Of a DNA stretch of 64,000 nucleotides, positions 27,266 to 36,612 are shown one piece after another. Position 1 is the first letter of the stretch, and each line of letters starts with the position of its first letter. Source of the stretch: JBCBKL01 sp963922565. Lineage in GTDB: Bacteria > Pseudomonadota > Alphaproteobacteria > Rhodobacterales > Rhodobacteraceae. Both the position numbers and the translations under genes were made by a program. The notes below the pieces were generated by a model that did no database searches, was not told the origin of the DNA, and saw nothing but the letters and a program-made list of their open reading frames with translations. The DNA lies in contig CAWUIQ010000002.1 of assembly GCA_963922565.1 (NCBI GenBank), positions 62,001-126,000 of the forward strand, written 5' to 3'.

Positions 27266-28309
27266 ATGGAAATGCGCCCGCTCGGACGGACAGGAATGAC
27301 TGTGTCCGCCCTCTGCCTCGGATCGATGACCTGGGGCTCTCAGAACACAACGGAGGAGGGGCACCAGCAGATCGACCGGTCCCTTGATGCCGGTATCAAC
27401 TTTATCGACACGGCCGAAATGTACCCGGTGAACCCCGTCCAGGCCGAAACCATCGGACGCACGGAAGAGATCATCGGTCATTGGTTCGAGGATCGGGGGC
27501 GACGGGACGACGTTATCCTGGCGACCAAGCATTCGGGCGAGGGGCTGCGCTATGTCCGCGACGGTGCCCCGATCTCACCAAAGACGATCCCGGGCACCGT
27601 CGAAGGGTCGCTCAAGCGCCTCAAGACGGATTACATCGACCTCTACCAATTCCACTGGCCCAATCGCGGCAGCTACATGTTTCGGCAGAACTGGGCATAT
27701 GATCCATCCGGCAAGGACCGGGAGGCCATTATCCAGGACATGGAAGACTGCCTTGGCGCACTGCAAAACGAGGTCGATCGCGGGACGATCCGTGCCTTCG
27801 GGCTGTCCAACGAAAGTGCATGGGGCACGGCGCAGTGGTTGGCGGCTGCTGATCGGACAGGCGGGCCGCGCGTGGCCTCGATCCAGAACGAATATTCGCT
27901 GATGTGCCGGCTTTACGATACCGATCTGGCTGAGCTGAGCGTACTAGAGGATGTCGGCCTTCTTGCGTTTTCGCCGCTCGCAGCCGGATTTCTGACGGGT
28001 AAGTATCAGGATGGCGCGGTACCGGATGGGTCGCGGATGGCCCTCAATGCGGATATGGGTGGACGCCGGACACCACGCGCCTTCGACGCTGTGGATGCCT
28101 ACGTGGCCATCGCCAAGAAACACGGCCTTGATCCTTCGCAGATGGCACTGGCATGGTCGCTGACGCGGCCCTTCATGTGCTCGGCGATTTTCGGGGCCAC
28201 ATCCATGGACCAGCTTGAGATCGCCTTGGGTGCAGCGGATCTGACCCTGTCTGATGAGGTCATGGCCGACATCGATACGGTTCACCGGGCGCATCCGATG
28301 CCATTCTGA
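27266..28309 (+). CDS. Aldo/keto reductase (Tas-like)
   Basis: A 347-residue NADPH-dependent aldo-keto reductase. The start at 27266 is preceded by ACGGAG; an in-frame start at 27170 is less likely. The barrel begins MEMRPLGRTGMTVSALCLGS. The catalytic set is visible: Asp-Tyr in FIDTAEMYP, Lys in ATKHSGEG and His in YQFHWPNRG. Resembles E. coli Tas. It is rightward with the carnitine genes 91 bases downstream; a shared transcript is uncertain. Confidence 0.88.
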   Translation: MEMRPLGRTGMTVSALCLGSMTWGSQNTTEEGHQQIDRSLDAGINFIDTAEMYPVNPVQAETIGRTEEIIGHWFEDRGRRDDVILATKHSGEGLRYVRDGAPISPKTIPGTVEGSLKRLKTDYIDLYQFHWPNRGSYMFRQNWAYDPSGKDREAIIQDMEDCLGALQNEVDRGTIRAFGLSNESAWGTAQWLAAADRTGGPRVASIQNEYSLMCRLYDTDLAELSVLEDVGLLAFSPLAAGFLTGKYQDGAVPDGSRMALNADMGGRRTPRAFDAVDAYVAIAKKHGLDPSQMALAWSLTRPFMCSAIFGATSMDQLEIALGAADLTLSDEVMADIDTVHRAHPMPF

Positions 28310-28400
28310 CGGGCCCTCGTAACAAGTTAAGAAAGATGGGCCTTTTCGTCGGCGCATATTCGGTGTTCTCTCCGGCTGGTCTGGCGAAGGGGAGGGACAT

Positions 28401-29309
28401 ATGCCGCTAGAGATGAACCGCGAGGTGTTTGTGACCTGCGCCGTGACCGGCTCGGGTTCGACGCAGGATCGCAGCCCGCATGTGCCGCGGTCGCCCAAAG
28501 ACATCGCCGAAAGCGCAATCGCAGCCGCCAAGGTGGGCGCGGCGATCGTGCACTGCCACGTTCGCGACCCCGAGACCGGCGTGCCGTCGCGCAAGCTGGA
28601 GTATTACCGCGAAGTCACCGAACGCATCCGCGATGCCGACGTCGACGTCGTTCTGAACCTGACTGCTGGCATGGGGGGCGACATGGTCTTTGGTGGCTCC
28701 GAAAGCCCCCTGCCATTGGTCGACGGTACCGACATGGTCGGCGCGGAGGAGCGCGTGGCGCATTTGGCCGAATGCCTGCCCGAAATCTGCACCCTCGATT
28801 GCGGCACCATGAACTTTGCCGAAGCCGATTACGTGATGACCAACACGCCCGGGATGCTGCAGGCCATGAGCCGAATGATGACCGATCTGGGCGTCAAGCC
28901 CGAGATCGAGGCGTTTGACACCGGGCATCTGTGGTATGCCAAGCAACTTGTGGCGGACGGCGTGCTGGACGCGCCCGCGCTGGTTCAGCTTTGCATGGGC
29001 GTGCCGTGGGGCGCGCCGGATGACCTCAACACCTTCATGGCGATGGTCAACAACGTGCCCGACGACTGGACGTTCTCGGCCTTTTCGCTGGGGCGCAACC
29101 AGATGGCCTATGCCGCGGCAGCTGTGCTCGCCGGGGGGAACGTGCGGGTAGGGCTCGAGGACAACCTGTGGCTTGAGAAAGGTGTGCTGGCCACAAATGC
29201 GCAACTGGTCGAGCGCGCCGTTGGGATCATTGAAGGCATGGGCGCGCGCGTGATCGGACCTGGTGAAGTGCGCGAAAAGCTTGGGCTGACGAAACGGGCA
29301 CCCGCATGA
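28401..29309 (+). CDS. BKACE-family 3-dehydrocarnitine cleavage enzyme
   Basis: A 302-residue beta-keto acid cleavage enzyme (DUF849). The zinc ligands appear in VHCHVRDPETG near residue 52 and the GLEDNLW motif near the C-terminus. In the carnitine pathway this family uses acetyl-CoA to split 3-dehydrocarnitine into betainyl-CoA and acetoacetate. The assignment rests on the neighbour: its stop overlaps the carnitine dehydrogenase start by four bases (ATGA). GGAGGG precedes the start. Confidence 0.9.
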   Translation: MPLEMNREVFVTCAVTGSGSTQDRSPHVPRSPKDIAESAIAAAKVGAAIVHCHVRDPETGVPSRKLEYYREVTERIRDADVDVVLNLTAGMGGDMVFGGSESPLPLVDGTDMVGAEERVAHLAECLPEICTLDCGTMNFAEADYVMTNTPGMLQAMSRMMTDLGVKPEIEAFDTGHLWYAKQLVADGVLDAPALVQLCMGVPWGAPDDLNTFMAMVNNVPDDWTFSAFSLGRNQMAYAAAAVLAGGNVRVGLEDNLWLEKGVLATNAQLVERAVGIIEGMGARVIGPGEVREKLGLTKRAPA

Positions 29310-30784
29310 ACCGGGTCGCGGCGATCATTGGCGGCGGCGTCATCGGCGGGGGATGGGCGGCGCGGTTTCTGCTCAATGGCTGGGACGTGCGTGTTCATGA
29401 CCCCGACCCGCGGGTCGAGGCGAAGCTGCAGCCGGTGCTCGACAAGGCGCGCAGGGCGCTGCCCAGCCTTCTCGATGTGGCCTTGCCCGCCGAAGGGCGA
29501 CTGAGTTTCCACCCCTCGATTGCTGAGGCGGTTGAAGGCGCGGTCTGGGTGCAGGAAAGCACGCCGGAGCGGCTGGACCTCAAGCGCGAAACCATCGCGG
29601 CGATCGAAACCGCTTGCGCGCCCGATGCTATTATCGGTTCCTCCACTTCGGGCTTCAGGCCCAGCCAGTTGCAGGAGGGCACACAACGGCCCGGGCGGAT
29701 CATGGTCGCGCATCCGTTCAACCCGGTTTACCTCTTGCCGCTGGTCGAACTGGTCGCAACGGGTGGTGATGAGGCGGCCATAGCGCGCGCGAAGGAGATC
29801 CTGAGCAGCCTCGGCATGTTCCCACTGCTTCTAAAAAAGGAAATCGACGCACATGTGGCCGATCGTTTCCTCGAAGCGGTCTGGCGCGAGGCGCTTTGGC
29901 TGGTGAAGGACGGGATCGCCACGACCGAAGAGATCGATGAAGCAATCCGCATGGGGTTTGGCATTCGCTGGGCGCAGATGGGCCTGTTCGACACCTACCG
30001 GACCGCCGGGGGCGAGGCGGGCATGCGGCATTTCATGGCGCAGTTCGGCCCGGCGCTCAAATGGCCTTGGACCAAGCTGATGGACGTGCCCGAGTTCAAC
30101 GATGAGCTTGTCGACCTCATCGCGGGACAGTCCGACGCTCAATCGGGGCAAATGAGCATCGATGAGATGCTGACGCAGCGGGATCAGAACCTCGTCGCGA
30201 TGATGCGGGCGCTGAAGATGCAGAAATGGGGCGCGGGCGAGGTATTGAACGCGCAGGAGCGCGCCCTGCGCGCGGGTACCGTCCTTGCGGCGCGGGCGGA
30301 TGATCTGGAGGACGTCAGCCAGCCGATTCTCACAATCCGGCGCACGGTACCGCTCGACTGGACGGACTATAACGGTCACATGAACGAGGCGAAGTATCTG
30401 CAGGCCTTTGGTGACGCGACCGACCGGATGATGGAGCTGATCGGTTGCGACGCGGAGTATATCGCGACCGGCGGCAGCTATTTCACCGCCGAGACGCATA
30501 TCCGCCATATCGACGAAGTCCTCGCGGGCGCCTTGATCGAGGTCCGAACCCAGGTTTTGCAGGGGCAGGGCAAAAAGATGCATCTCTGGCACGAGATGCG
30601 CGAGGGCGACCGGTTGATCGCGACAGGCGAGCATTTCCTGCTGCATGTCAGCCTCGACACCCGACGCCCCTCCGAACCATCGGCAGCCATTGTCGATGCG
30701 TTGGAGACCATATCCGCGGCTCATGCAAACCTGCCGAAACCGGACGGTGTAGGGCGCTATGTTGGTCAAAAGCCCGGGACATAG
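29306..30784 (+). CDS. Carnitine 3-dehydrogenase fused to betainyl-CoA thioesterase
   Basis: A 492-residue fusion. Residues 1-320 form a 3-hydroxyacyl-CoA dehydrogenase-like NAD domain (AAIIGGGVIGGGWAARFL, then VAHPFNPVYLLPLVELV and DAHVADRFLEAVWREALWLV). From about residue 345 a hotdog thioesterase domain follows (VPLDWTDYNGHMNEAKYLQA). The first domain oxidises L-carnitine to 3-dehydrocarnitine, and the second releases glycine betaine from betainyl-CoA made by the coupled BKACE enzyme. This fused form is known from Rhodobacteraceae and Rhizobiales. Confidence 0.9.
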   Translation: MNRVAAIIGGGVIGGGWAARFLLNGWDVRVHDPDPRVEAKLQPVLDKARRALPSLLDVALPAEGRLSFHPSIAEAVEGAVWVQESTPERLDLKRETIAAIETACAPDAIIGSSTSGFRPSQLQEGTQRPGRIMVAHPFNPVYLLPLVELVATGGDEAAIARAKEILSSLGMFPLLLKKEIDAHVADRFLEAVWREALWLVKDGIATTEEIDEAIRMGFGIRWAQMGLFDTYRTAGGEAGMRHFMAQFGPALKWPWTKLMDVPEFNDELVDLIAGQSDAQSGQMSIDEMLTQRDQNLVAMMRALKMQKWGAGEVLNAQERALRAGTVLAARADDLEDVSQPILTIRRTVPLDWTDYNGHMNEAKYLQAFGDATDRMMELIGCDAEYIATGGSYFTAETHIRHIDEVLAGALIEVRTQVLQGQGKKMHLWHEMREGDRLIATGEHFLLHVSLDTRRPSEPSAAIVDALETISAAHANLPKPDGVGRYVGQKPGT

Positions 30785-30808
30785 ATCAGCGGCCTCAGAC
30801 CGGCGGAG

Positions 30809-31186
30809 TTACAACCCTTCGAGGCCGGAGTAATCGATGCCATCAAGGATGCGATCAAACCGGTCGTCACGACTGTTATTGATCGCGTTAATGGTCTGGG
30901 CTGACCTGATTTGACGCTCCAGCTGTTCCTCTCGGGATTCGCATTGGCGGAACGCGTCGCTCCAGCCTTGGGCATAGTCCTGATCGGAATTGAAACGCGC
31001 TTGATCCTTGCGGAACTGATCAAACAGGCTGCCGGCCGCCTGTCGCCCGGAATGGCATCCATCATCGAAACCGTCCCGATACGATTGTGAAACATTCGCG
31101 CTTGAAGAGATCATCGTCTCAGACGCTTCGGGAAGGTCGCAGGCGGCTAATGTGAGGATGAAGAGAAATGAAACGAAACTGCGCAT
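30809..31186 (-). CDS. Hypothetical lipoprotein
   Basis: A 125-residue protein with a lipoprotein signal ending LTLAAC (Cys16). The mature part contains a motif seen in small envelope proteins (SYRDGFDDGCHSGRQAAG, YAQGWSDAFRQCES) and a charged helical tail. No family function was recognised. It is convergent with the carnitine operon. Confidence 0.7.
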   Translation of the reverse strand: MRSFVSFLFILTLAACDLPEASETMISSSANVSQSYRDGFDDGCHSGRQAAGSLFDQFRKDQARFNSDQDYAQGWSDAFRQCESREEQLERQIRSAQTINAINNSRDDRFDRILDGIDYSGLEGL

Positions 31187-31310
31187 GGTCGTTTTTCCGA
31201 AATTGTGAAATCAGCATTACCCACCACCGATAGTTGTAGAAATGGCGGCAAGGCAATGCGTCATTTTCGGCTTGGCAGCCACTGGCGAATGTCTGCGCAG
31301 GTATATGGCC

Positions 31311-32171
31311 TTACTCGATTTTGTCGCGCAGTTCTTCGATATGGGCGGTCGTATCGCGCGCGGTGAACGAGGCCTGTCGGATCAGTTCGTCGAAATGCGT
31401 CGTCAGCGTTTCGATGCGCTCTCGGTCGCGGAACGCCATGTAGTGCCCGCCAGTGTACAAGACGGCCAGCAGGGGCCCAAAGATCGTGACAGGCGCGGAA
31501 TAGATGCGACGGGCATCGAAAAGATAAATTCTCAACCGGGGATAAAGCTGACGGGTCAGTGTCAGCAACTGGTCGATCTGGGCCGTTCGCACCTCAGGCG
31601 TCAGGCCGTGATAATATCCGGTGGCTTTCGAGAAGCTTTCCAACTCGTAAAGGGGCAGGGCAATCTCGTAGTCCGATTGCGACCGCTGCATCCAGTCGAG
31701 CCGGTCACGCGACGCATTCACCGCTTGCGTCGTCGTGCGCCCCAGATGGGGCCGATACTCCCATTCGAGCATCTCCTGGGTCTTGAGCATATCGGGCAAA
31801 GCGGCGGGTACGTGACGGATCTTGTAGCCCGCAGCCTCCTGATGCCAGGCAAAGATCCGTTCGTCGATCAGGGCGCGCGGTGCTTCGGTCAGCGACAAGG
31901 CCGCTGCCGTCAGGGCCGCCGCACTTTCGGGCCGGTCGGACAATCCGAGCAACCAATCGGTTGATACACCAAGCGCCTGAGCACATCCCCCGACGACGTG
32001 GGCACCCGGCAGACGGGTCGAGGCCTCTGAGAGCGCCTGACTGATTGTTGAGCGATCGGTGCCGACGGCGCGGGCTAACGCGCTCTGGCTGATATCAGCA
32101 TCGGCCATCGCGCGGGATAGCCGGTTTCGAAAAAGCTGCGCACGGTCCCGTTTGTTCATCAAGTCAGACAT
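31311..32171 (-). CDS. XRE-family helix-turn-helix regulator
   Basis: A 286-residue protein. An N-terminal XRE DNA-binding domain (ADADISQSALARAVGTDRST, DWLLGLSD) is followed by a 190-residue C-terminal domain that I do not recognise by name. The start at 32171 was chosen; an in-frame start at 32201 is possible. It is divergent from a fatty acid desaturase, with inverted and direct repeats in the 110-base intergenic region. It may control that desaturase. Confidence 0.8.
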   Translation of the reverse strand: MSDLMNKRDRAQLFRNRLSRAMADADISQSALARAVGTDRSTISQALSEASTRLPGAHVVGGCAQALGVSTDWLLGLSDRPESAAALTAAALSLTEAPRALIDERIFAWHQEAAGYKIRHVPAALPDMLKTQEMLEWEYRPHLGRTTTQAVNASRDRLDWMQRSQSDYEIALPLYELESFSKATGYYHGLTPEVRTAQIDQLLTLTRQLYPRLRIYLFDARRIYSAPVTIFGPLLAVLYTGGHYMAFRDRERIETLTTHFDELIRQASFTARDTTAHIEELRDKIE

Positions 32172-32174
32172 ATG

Positions 32175-32188
32175 GTGATTTTTATCAC
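32175..32188. promoter_or_regulatory. Inverted repeat upstream of the XRE gene
   Basis: GTGAT-TTTT-ATCAC, 5-bp arms, three bases upstream of the XRE ATG. The same intergenic region also has two direct copies of GTTAACCG (32203-32210 and 32266-32273), one at each promoter side. These are candidate operators for the XRE protein. Confidence 0.35.
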
Positions 32189-32281
32189 AGTATTGCTGCA
32201 ATGTTAACCGTTTTCCATATTCTTCAACACTTCCCCTTCGAGTAATTTGTCAGCGGAATCAATTCGTTAACCGAGGAGCCT

Positions 32282-33205
32282 ATGGCGACGCGTCACACAC
32301 GACATCTGCCCTTTACATGGCCGGAAGCGATTGAATGGCCGACTGTGGGATTGTTTGCGTTGTGTGTGGCCTGCTGGATCGGCGGCGTTTTTCTTGTTGG
32401 CCATGTCAGCGGGGCCATCGCCTTTGTTCTCACGGTCTTTTCGCTGGTTCTGCATTCCTCGCTGACGCACGAGGCGTTGCACGGCCACCCCTTTCCGTCG
32501 CGCCGGGCCAGCGAGGCGCTGGTGCTCATCAATCCCGGCCTTTTCATTCCGTATCTGCGGTTCCGCGATCAGCATCTCGCGCACCATCAGGACGCGCGCC
32601 TGACCGATCCCTACGACGATCCGGAAAGCAACTATATGGATCCGGCTGTCTGGGTCGGCCTCGCGCGGCCGATACAGACGCTTTTGCAGTTCAACAACAC
32701 CCTTCTGGGCCGGATGCTAGTTGGGCCGGCCATCGGGCTTTGGGTGTTCGTCAGGAATGACGTTCGCGCGATGCGCGGCGGTGACTGGCAGGTCACCAAA
32801 GGGTGGCTTCTGCATCTTCCCGGGCTTGGTCTGACGCTGTGGGTCATCAACCTGTCGCCGATGCCTATCGGCCTCTACCTCATTGCCTGTTACGCCGCGC
32901 TGTCGATCCTGAAGATCCGTACCTTCCTCGAGCATCAGGCGCATGAGCGCGCGCGGGGCAGGACCGTCATTATCGAAGACCGCGGATTACTCGCTTTTCT
33001 CTTTCTGAACAATAACCTGCATGTCGTTCATCATGTACATCCGCGTGTTCCGTGGTACCGGCTGAGAGAGGTTTATACACAGAACCGCGACCATTACCTG
33101 CAGCGCAACGAAGGGTATCTCTACCGCTCCTATGGTGAGGTGCTGCAGCGTCACCTTCTGAAATCCAAGGACCCGGTCGCGCATCCGCTCTGGCAGAGCC
33201 CCTAA
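32282..33205 (+). CDS. Membrane fatty acid desaturase
   Basis: A 307-residue membrane di-iron desaturase. The three histidine boxes are HEALHGH (near residue 62), HLAHH (near 101) and NLHVVHH (near 246). Four to six hydrophobic helices lie between them. It probably modifies acyl chains or a related small lipid. GAGGAG lies directly upstream of the start. A DMT-type permease gene follows 19 bases downstream. Confidence 0.9.
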   Translation: MATRHTRHLPFTWPEAIEWPTVGLFALCVACWIGGVFLVGHVSGAIAFVLTVFSLVLHSSLTHEALHGHPFPSRRASEALVLINPGLFIPYLRFRDQHLAHHQDARLTDPYDDPESNYMDPAVWVGLARPIQTLLQFNNTLLGRMLVGPAIGLWVFVRNDVRAMRGGDWQVTKGWLLHLPGLGLTLWVINLSPMPIGLYLIACYAALSILKIRTFLEHQAHERARGRTVIIEDRGLLAFLFLNNNLHVVHHVHPRVPWYRLREVYTQNRDHYLQRNEGYLYRSYGEVLQRHLLKSKDPVAHPLWQSP

Positions 33206-33224
33206 TTCCGCGCGATAGGGGGGC

Positions 33225-34127
33225 ATGAGCCTCTGGATCCCCGTCACCCTGGCCGCTGCCGTCTTTCAGACGCTGCGCTTTATGCTGCAGCGGCAATTGT
33301 CGCTAAAGACGTTGACTGCGACCGGGGCAACCTTTGCTCGATTTCTCTATTCCGCGCCGCTGGTGGTTGTGGGCATCATCCTCTATCTGAACGGCACCGG
33401 GCAGGCGCGGCCTGTCATGGGGCCGGAATTCTGGATCTACGGCGCGCTTGGCGGGGCGTCGCAGGTGCTGGCGACGATCGCAGTGGTCCTTTTGTTCAAG
33501 GAACGGAATTTCGCGGTTGGTGTGACCTTCAAGAATACCGAGGCGATGCAGGCGGCATTGGTCGGCCTGATCGTTCTTGGAGACGGCATCAGTCTTGCGG
33601 GTTTCGGGGCAATCGCACTTGGCGTGGCCGGTGTTCTGATCCTGTCGGTCCCGCCGGACAGTGTGCGCTGGCGTCTGGCGGACGCGGCGAACCGGGCTGC
33701 GGGGCTGGGGTTGGCGGCTGGACTGCTCTTTGCGTTTTCGGGCGTATTCTATCGCGGGGCATCGCTGGCGCTTGACCTTGGCGATCCGCTTGCGCGGGCA
33801 GGACTGACCCTTGCCGCTGTCACCAGCATGCAGATGATCGGGATGGCGCTGTGGCTTAGCCTGCGTGAGCCGGGCCAGATCCGCGCCGTTGTTGCGGCAT
33901 GGCGCGTCGCGGCGCTGGTCGGGCTCTTGTCGATGGCGGGATCGTTCTGCTGGTTCACCGCCTTCACGCTGCAGAACGCGGCGTATGTCAAAACCGTCGG
34001 ACAGGTCGAACTGATCCTGAGCCTGCTTGCAACAACGCTGGTCTTTCGCGAGCGTATCGCCCGCCGGGAATGGATCGGCATGGGCGTCCTGCTGGCATCG
34101 GTCTTGTTGCTGATCGCCGTTCTCTAG
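33225..34127 (+). CDS. EamA/DMT-family permease
   Basis: A 300-residue membrane protein with about ten helices in two EamA repeats (for example FKNTEAMQAALVGLIVLGDG and YVKTVGQVELILSLLATTLV). Likely a drug/metabolite exporter or importer; the substrate is unknown. It lies 19 bases after the desaturase and probably in one transcript. The end nearly abuts the convergent NUDIX gene. Confidence 0.87.
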   Translation: MSLWIPVTLAAAVFQTLRFMLQRQLSLKTLTATGATFARFLYSAPLVVVGIILYLNGTGQARPVMGPEFWIYGALGGASQVLATIAVVLLFKERNFAVGVTFKNTEAMQAALVGLIVLGDGISLAGFGAIALGVAGVLILSVPPDSVRWRLADAANRAAGLGLAAGLLFAFSGVFYRGASLALDLGDPLARAGLTLAAVTSMQMIGMALWLSLREPGQIRAVVAAWRVAALVGLLSMAGSFCWFTAFTLQNAAYVKTVGQVELILSLLATTLVFRERIARREWIGMGVLLASVLLLIAVL

Positions 34128-34129
34128 CG

Positions 34130-34831
34130 TCAGTCGTCTTGTGGCGCGATGCCCCGCAGACGTAGAAACGCGCTCTCTTCATCGCGATTGCGGAAGAACG
34201 GCACGCTGCTGGGTGGGCTGCGATCGGTCGCGCGGGCCTCGATCTCGCTCAGGACGACTTCGGTGATGAAAGGCATGTCGAATTGGCGGGCCTCTCGCAA
34301 AGACACCCATTGCAAATGGGACAATTCATCCGAGGCGGCGCTGAAATCATCTGGATCCGATTGAAGATCATCCGCATCGACAAGGAAAAAGCGCGCGTCA
34401 AAGCGCCTTGGGCGCCCGGGCGGCGTGATTGCGCGAAAGACGAATTGCAAGGGTGCGGCATCAGGCCGGTGACCCGTCGCGGCAAAGGCTGACCAATCCG
34501 GGGGGATGCTGCCCGTCCAATCGGCCGCTTGCCCAAGAACCTGACCTGTTTCCTCGAAGAGCTCGCGGATGGCGGCCGTGGCGATGGCTTCGGCAAGGTC
34601 CGGCGCGCTATCCTCGGTCAGTCGGTTGGCGCAAAGGCTGGGCAGGCCGCGAACCAGATCGATCGCAGCATCGCCCGCATCGACGGCACCGCCCGGAAAG
34701 ACGAACTTGTTGGGCATGAACACGGCCTTTGCCCCGCGCTGCCCCATCAGGATACGGGGGTCGGTGTCGCGGTCTCGCAGCACGATCACGGTCGCAGCGT
34801 CGCGGATGGCAGTCTTGTCAGGTTGGCTCAT
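34130..34831 (-). CDS. NUDIX hydrolase
   Basis: A 233-residue pyrophosphohydrolase. The NUDIX box is recognisable as the glycine region GGAVDAGD and the downstream RELFEETGQVLG (RExxEExG core), with an insertion between the two halves as in the CoA-pyrophosphatase-like and NUDT19-like branch. The substrate is a nucleotide diphosphate derivative, perhaps CoA. DUF983 lies upstream on the same strand. Confidence 0.85.
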   Translation of the reverse strand: MSQPDKTAIRDAATVIVLRDRDTDPRILMGQRGAKAVFMPNKFVFPGGAVDAGDAAIDLVRGLPSLCANRLTEDSAPDLAEAIATAAIRELFEETGQVLGQAADWTGSIPPDWSAFAATGHRPDAAPLQFVFRAITPPGRPRRFDARFFLVDADDLQSDPDDFSAASDELSHLQWVSLREARQFDMPFITEVVLSEIEARATDRSPPSSVPFFRNRDEESAFLRLRGIAPQDD

Positions 34832-34860
34832 GACATTGCCCCTTAGTCAGGGGCTTGTCC

Positions 34861-35268
34861 TCAGGCAGTTCCAAAGCCGCCCATCTCGCGCGCCCACTGA
34901 AAGCCCACGATCGCCCCTTTCAATCTGGGCAACAGATAAAGCGACAGGGCGACGCAGCCAACGGCAAAGATGGTAAAAAGAACCAGAGGCTCTGGCCGGT
35001 AAGTCATGAAAACGAACAGCAGCAGGGGCGCCATGAGATGCCCGACGATCAGGATTGTCAGATAGGCGGGGCCATCATCCGCACGATGGTGGTGCAGTTC
35101 CTGCCGGCAGACCGTGCAGGTGTCACGCACCTTGAGGTAACCCTTCATCATGGGCCCTTGGCCGCAATTCGGGCATCGCCGGGACCAACCGCGGAATAGC
35201 GCTGGCCAGAGCTTGCGCTTGGCATCCAGATCGTTCGATGGCGTGTTGAGGTCTGACGGCTGTTCCAT
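34861..35268 (-). CDS. DUF983 family membrane protein
   Basis: A 135-residue protein. The ATG at 35268 gives the usual family length; the frame extends to 35403 without a conserved part. A zinc-ribbon-like pair (CPNCGQG, CTVCRQEL) precedes HHHRADDGPAYLTILIVGHL and two transmembrane helices. DUF983 is common in alphaproteobacteria; its function is unknown. The NUDIX gene follows 29 bases downstream. Confidence 0.85.
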   Translation of the reverse strand: MEQPSDLNTPSNDLDAKRKLWPALFRGWSRRCPNCGQGPMMKGYLKVRDTCTVCRQELHHHRADDGPAYLTILIVGHLMAPLLLFVFMTYRPEPLVLFTIFAVGCVALSLYLLPRLKGAIVGFQWAREMGGFGTA

Positions 35269-35528
35269 AGGGACTCGGCTGTGCAACGTGGGCGCAAGAT
35301 GGTGCGGGATTGGGCATTTCGAAAGGGTGCAGAATGTCCTTGCGTCCGGATGTCGCGTGTCGCGGGCAAGCAAGACCGGTTTGCAGGCAGGCGCCGCGCT
35401 CATGAGCTTTGCCGCAAAAAAGGGTGATGAAAAAATTTGCAGCAGTCCGACGGAAACGAAAAGCGGCCCCGTTTAACGACCAGTAGCGCCGAGAAAAAGA
35501 GCGCGAAGCGAGAAATGGAGACCTATTG

Positions 35529-35966
35529 ATGACACGCACACACTTCATTGCCCTGACGACCGGCATTGCCGTTGCCCTGACTGCGGTCACGGCCATGGCG
35601 GACAACCGACGCGAACCGGTGCAGTTCGAAACGCTGGATATCGATGGCAACGGTGCTCTGACACAGGAAGAGTTGCAGGCGCGCGGTGACGCCCGCTTCA
35701 ACGAAATCGATGCGGATGCAGACGGCTTTCTGAGCGAAGCGGAACTGGCCAATGCCGGCCGGGAAAACGCCAACCAGCGGGCAGCGCGGATCCTCTCGCG
35801 TCTGGATGCCAACAACGACGGCAAGCTGGGCCGTGACGAGGTGCGGCCACGGAACGATGCGCGGATGTTTGAACGTGCCGATGCTGACGGCAATGGCAGC
35901 ATCTCTGAAGAGGAGTATGCCGAGTTGCAAAGCCAGATGCGCAAGCGTCGCGGAGGTCGCTGGTAG
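35529..35966 (+). CDS. Secreted EF-hand protein
   Basis: A 145-residue protein with a signal peptide (TRTHFIALTTGIAVALTAVT, cleavage near AMA). The mature part has four EF-hand-like calcium loops: DIDGNGALTQEE, DADADGFLSEAE, DANNDGKLGRDE and DADGNGSISEEE. Predicted periplasmic Ca-binding protein. It precedes an ECF sigma factor operon in the same direction by 62 bases, suggesting a sensory link. Confidence 0.88.
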   Translation: MTRTHFIALTTGIAVALTAVTAMADNRREPVQFETLDIDGNGALTQEELQARGDARFNEIDADADGFLSEAELANAGRENANQRAARILSRLDANNDGKLGRDEVRPRNDARMFERADADGNGSISEEEYAELQSQMRKRRGGRW

Positions 35967-36027
35967 ACCCTGCCTCTGAACTGGTCCGCCTTGCGTGTTT
36001 GCGCGGGGCGGGCTAGCCGAAAAGCAT

Positions 36028-36612
36028 ATGACGATGCCCTTTGACACGTTGGACGACGCAAGCGACGACGCATTGCTGGCCCGGTACGCGACAGGCGATG
36101 CCAGTGCGGCGCGTGCCCTGACGCTGCGGTTTGCGCCCAAGGTGTTTGCGCAGGCCTACCGCATGCTGGGCGATCGGGCCGAGGCCGAGGACGTGGCGCA
36201 AGAGGCGATGCTGCGTCTCTGGCGCATCGCGCCCGATTGGCAGCCGGGCCAGGCCCGTGTCACGACGTGGCTTTTTCGTGTGACGTCCAACCTCGCCACG
36301 GATCGGCTGCGGCGAAATCGTGGTACGGCAATTGATGATGTGGCAGAGCCGCAGGACCCCGCGCCGGGTCAGGAGGAGCAGATGCAGAATTCGGCAAGGC
36401 TCGACGCCATCCGGGCCGCTTTGGCCACCCTGCCGGAACGGCAGCGGCTGGCCCTGACCCTGCGCCACTTCGAAGGGCTGTCGAACCCGGACATTGCGGC
36501 GCAGCTTGAGATCAGTGTCGAGGCGGTGGAAAGTCTGACCGCCCGTGCAAAAAGGGCGCTGGCCCGGGACTTGGCCCCGCAAAAGGCGGCGTTAGGATAT
36601 ACCGATGACTAG
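36028..36612 (+). CDS. ECF-type RNA polymerase sigma factor
   Basis: A 194-residue sigma factor. Region 2 is clear (AYRMLGDRAEAEDVAQEAML, TWLFRVTSNLATDRLRRNRG). Region 4 reads ALATLPERQRLALTLRHFEG and DIAAQLEISVEAVESLTARAKR. The ATG at 36028 is used; ATG 36034 is equally possible. Its stop overlaps the next gene by eight bases. It probably responds to an envelope or metal signal through the two downstream membrane proteins. Confidence 0.9.
   Translation: MTMPFDTLDDASDDALLARYATGDASAARALTLRFAPKVFAQAYRMLGDRAEAEDVAQEAMLRLWRIAPDWQPGQARVTTWLFRVTSNLATDRLRRNRGTAIDDVAEPQDPAPGQEEQMQNSARLDAIRAALATLPERQRLALTLRHFEGLSNPDIAAQLEISVEAVESLTARAKRALARDLAPQKAALGYTDD

Noticed and set aside
28310..28354. Possible terminator after the aldo/keto reductase (GGCCC ... 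GGGCC TTTT)
   Set aside because: The stem is only five base pairs with a loop of over 20 bases; too weak to list.
28407..29204. Long minus-strand frame opposite the BKACE gene
   Set aside because: Shadow of a well-supported gene; composition rich in His and Gly without domain structure.
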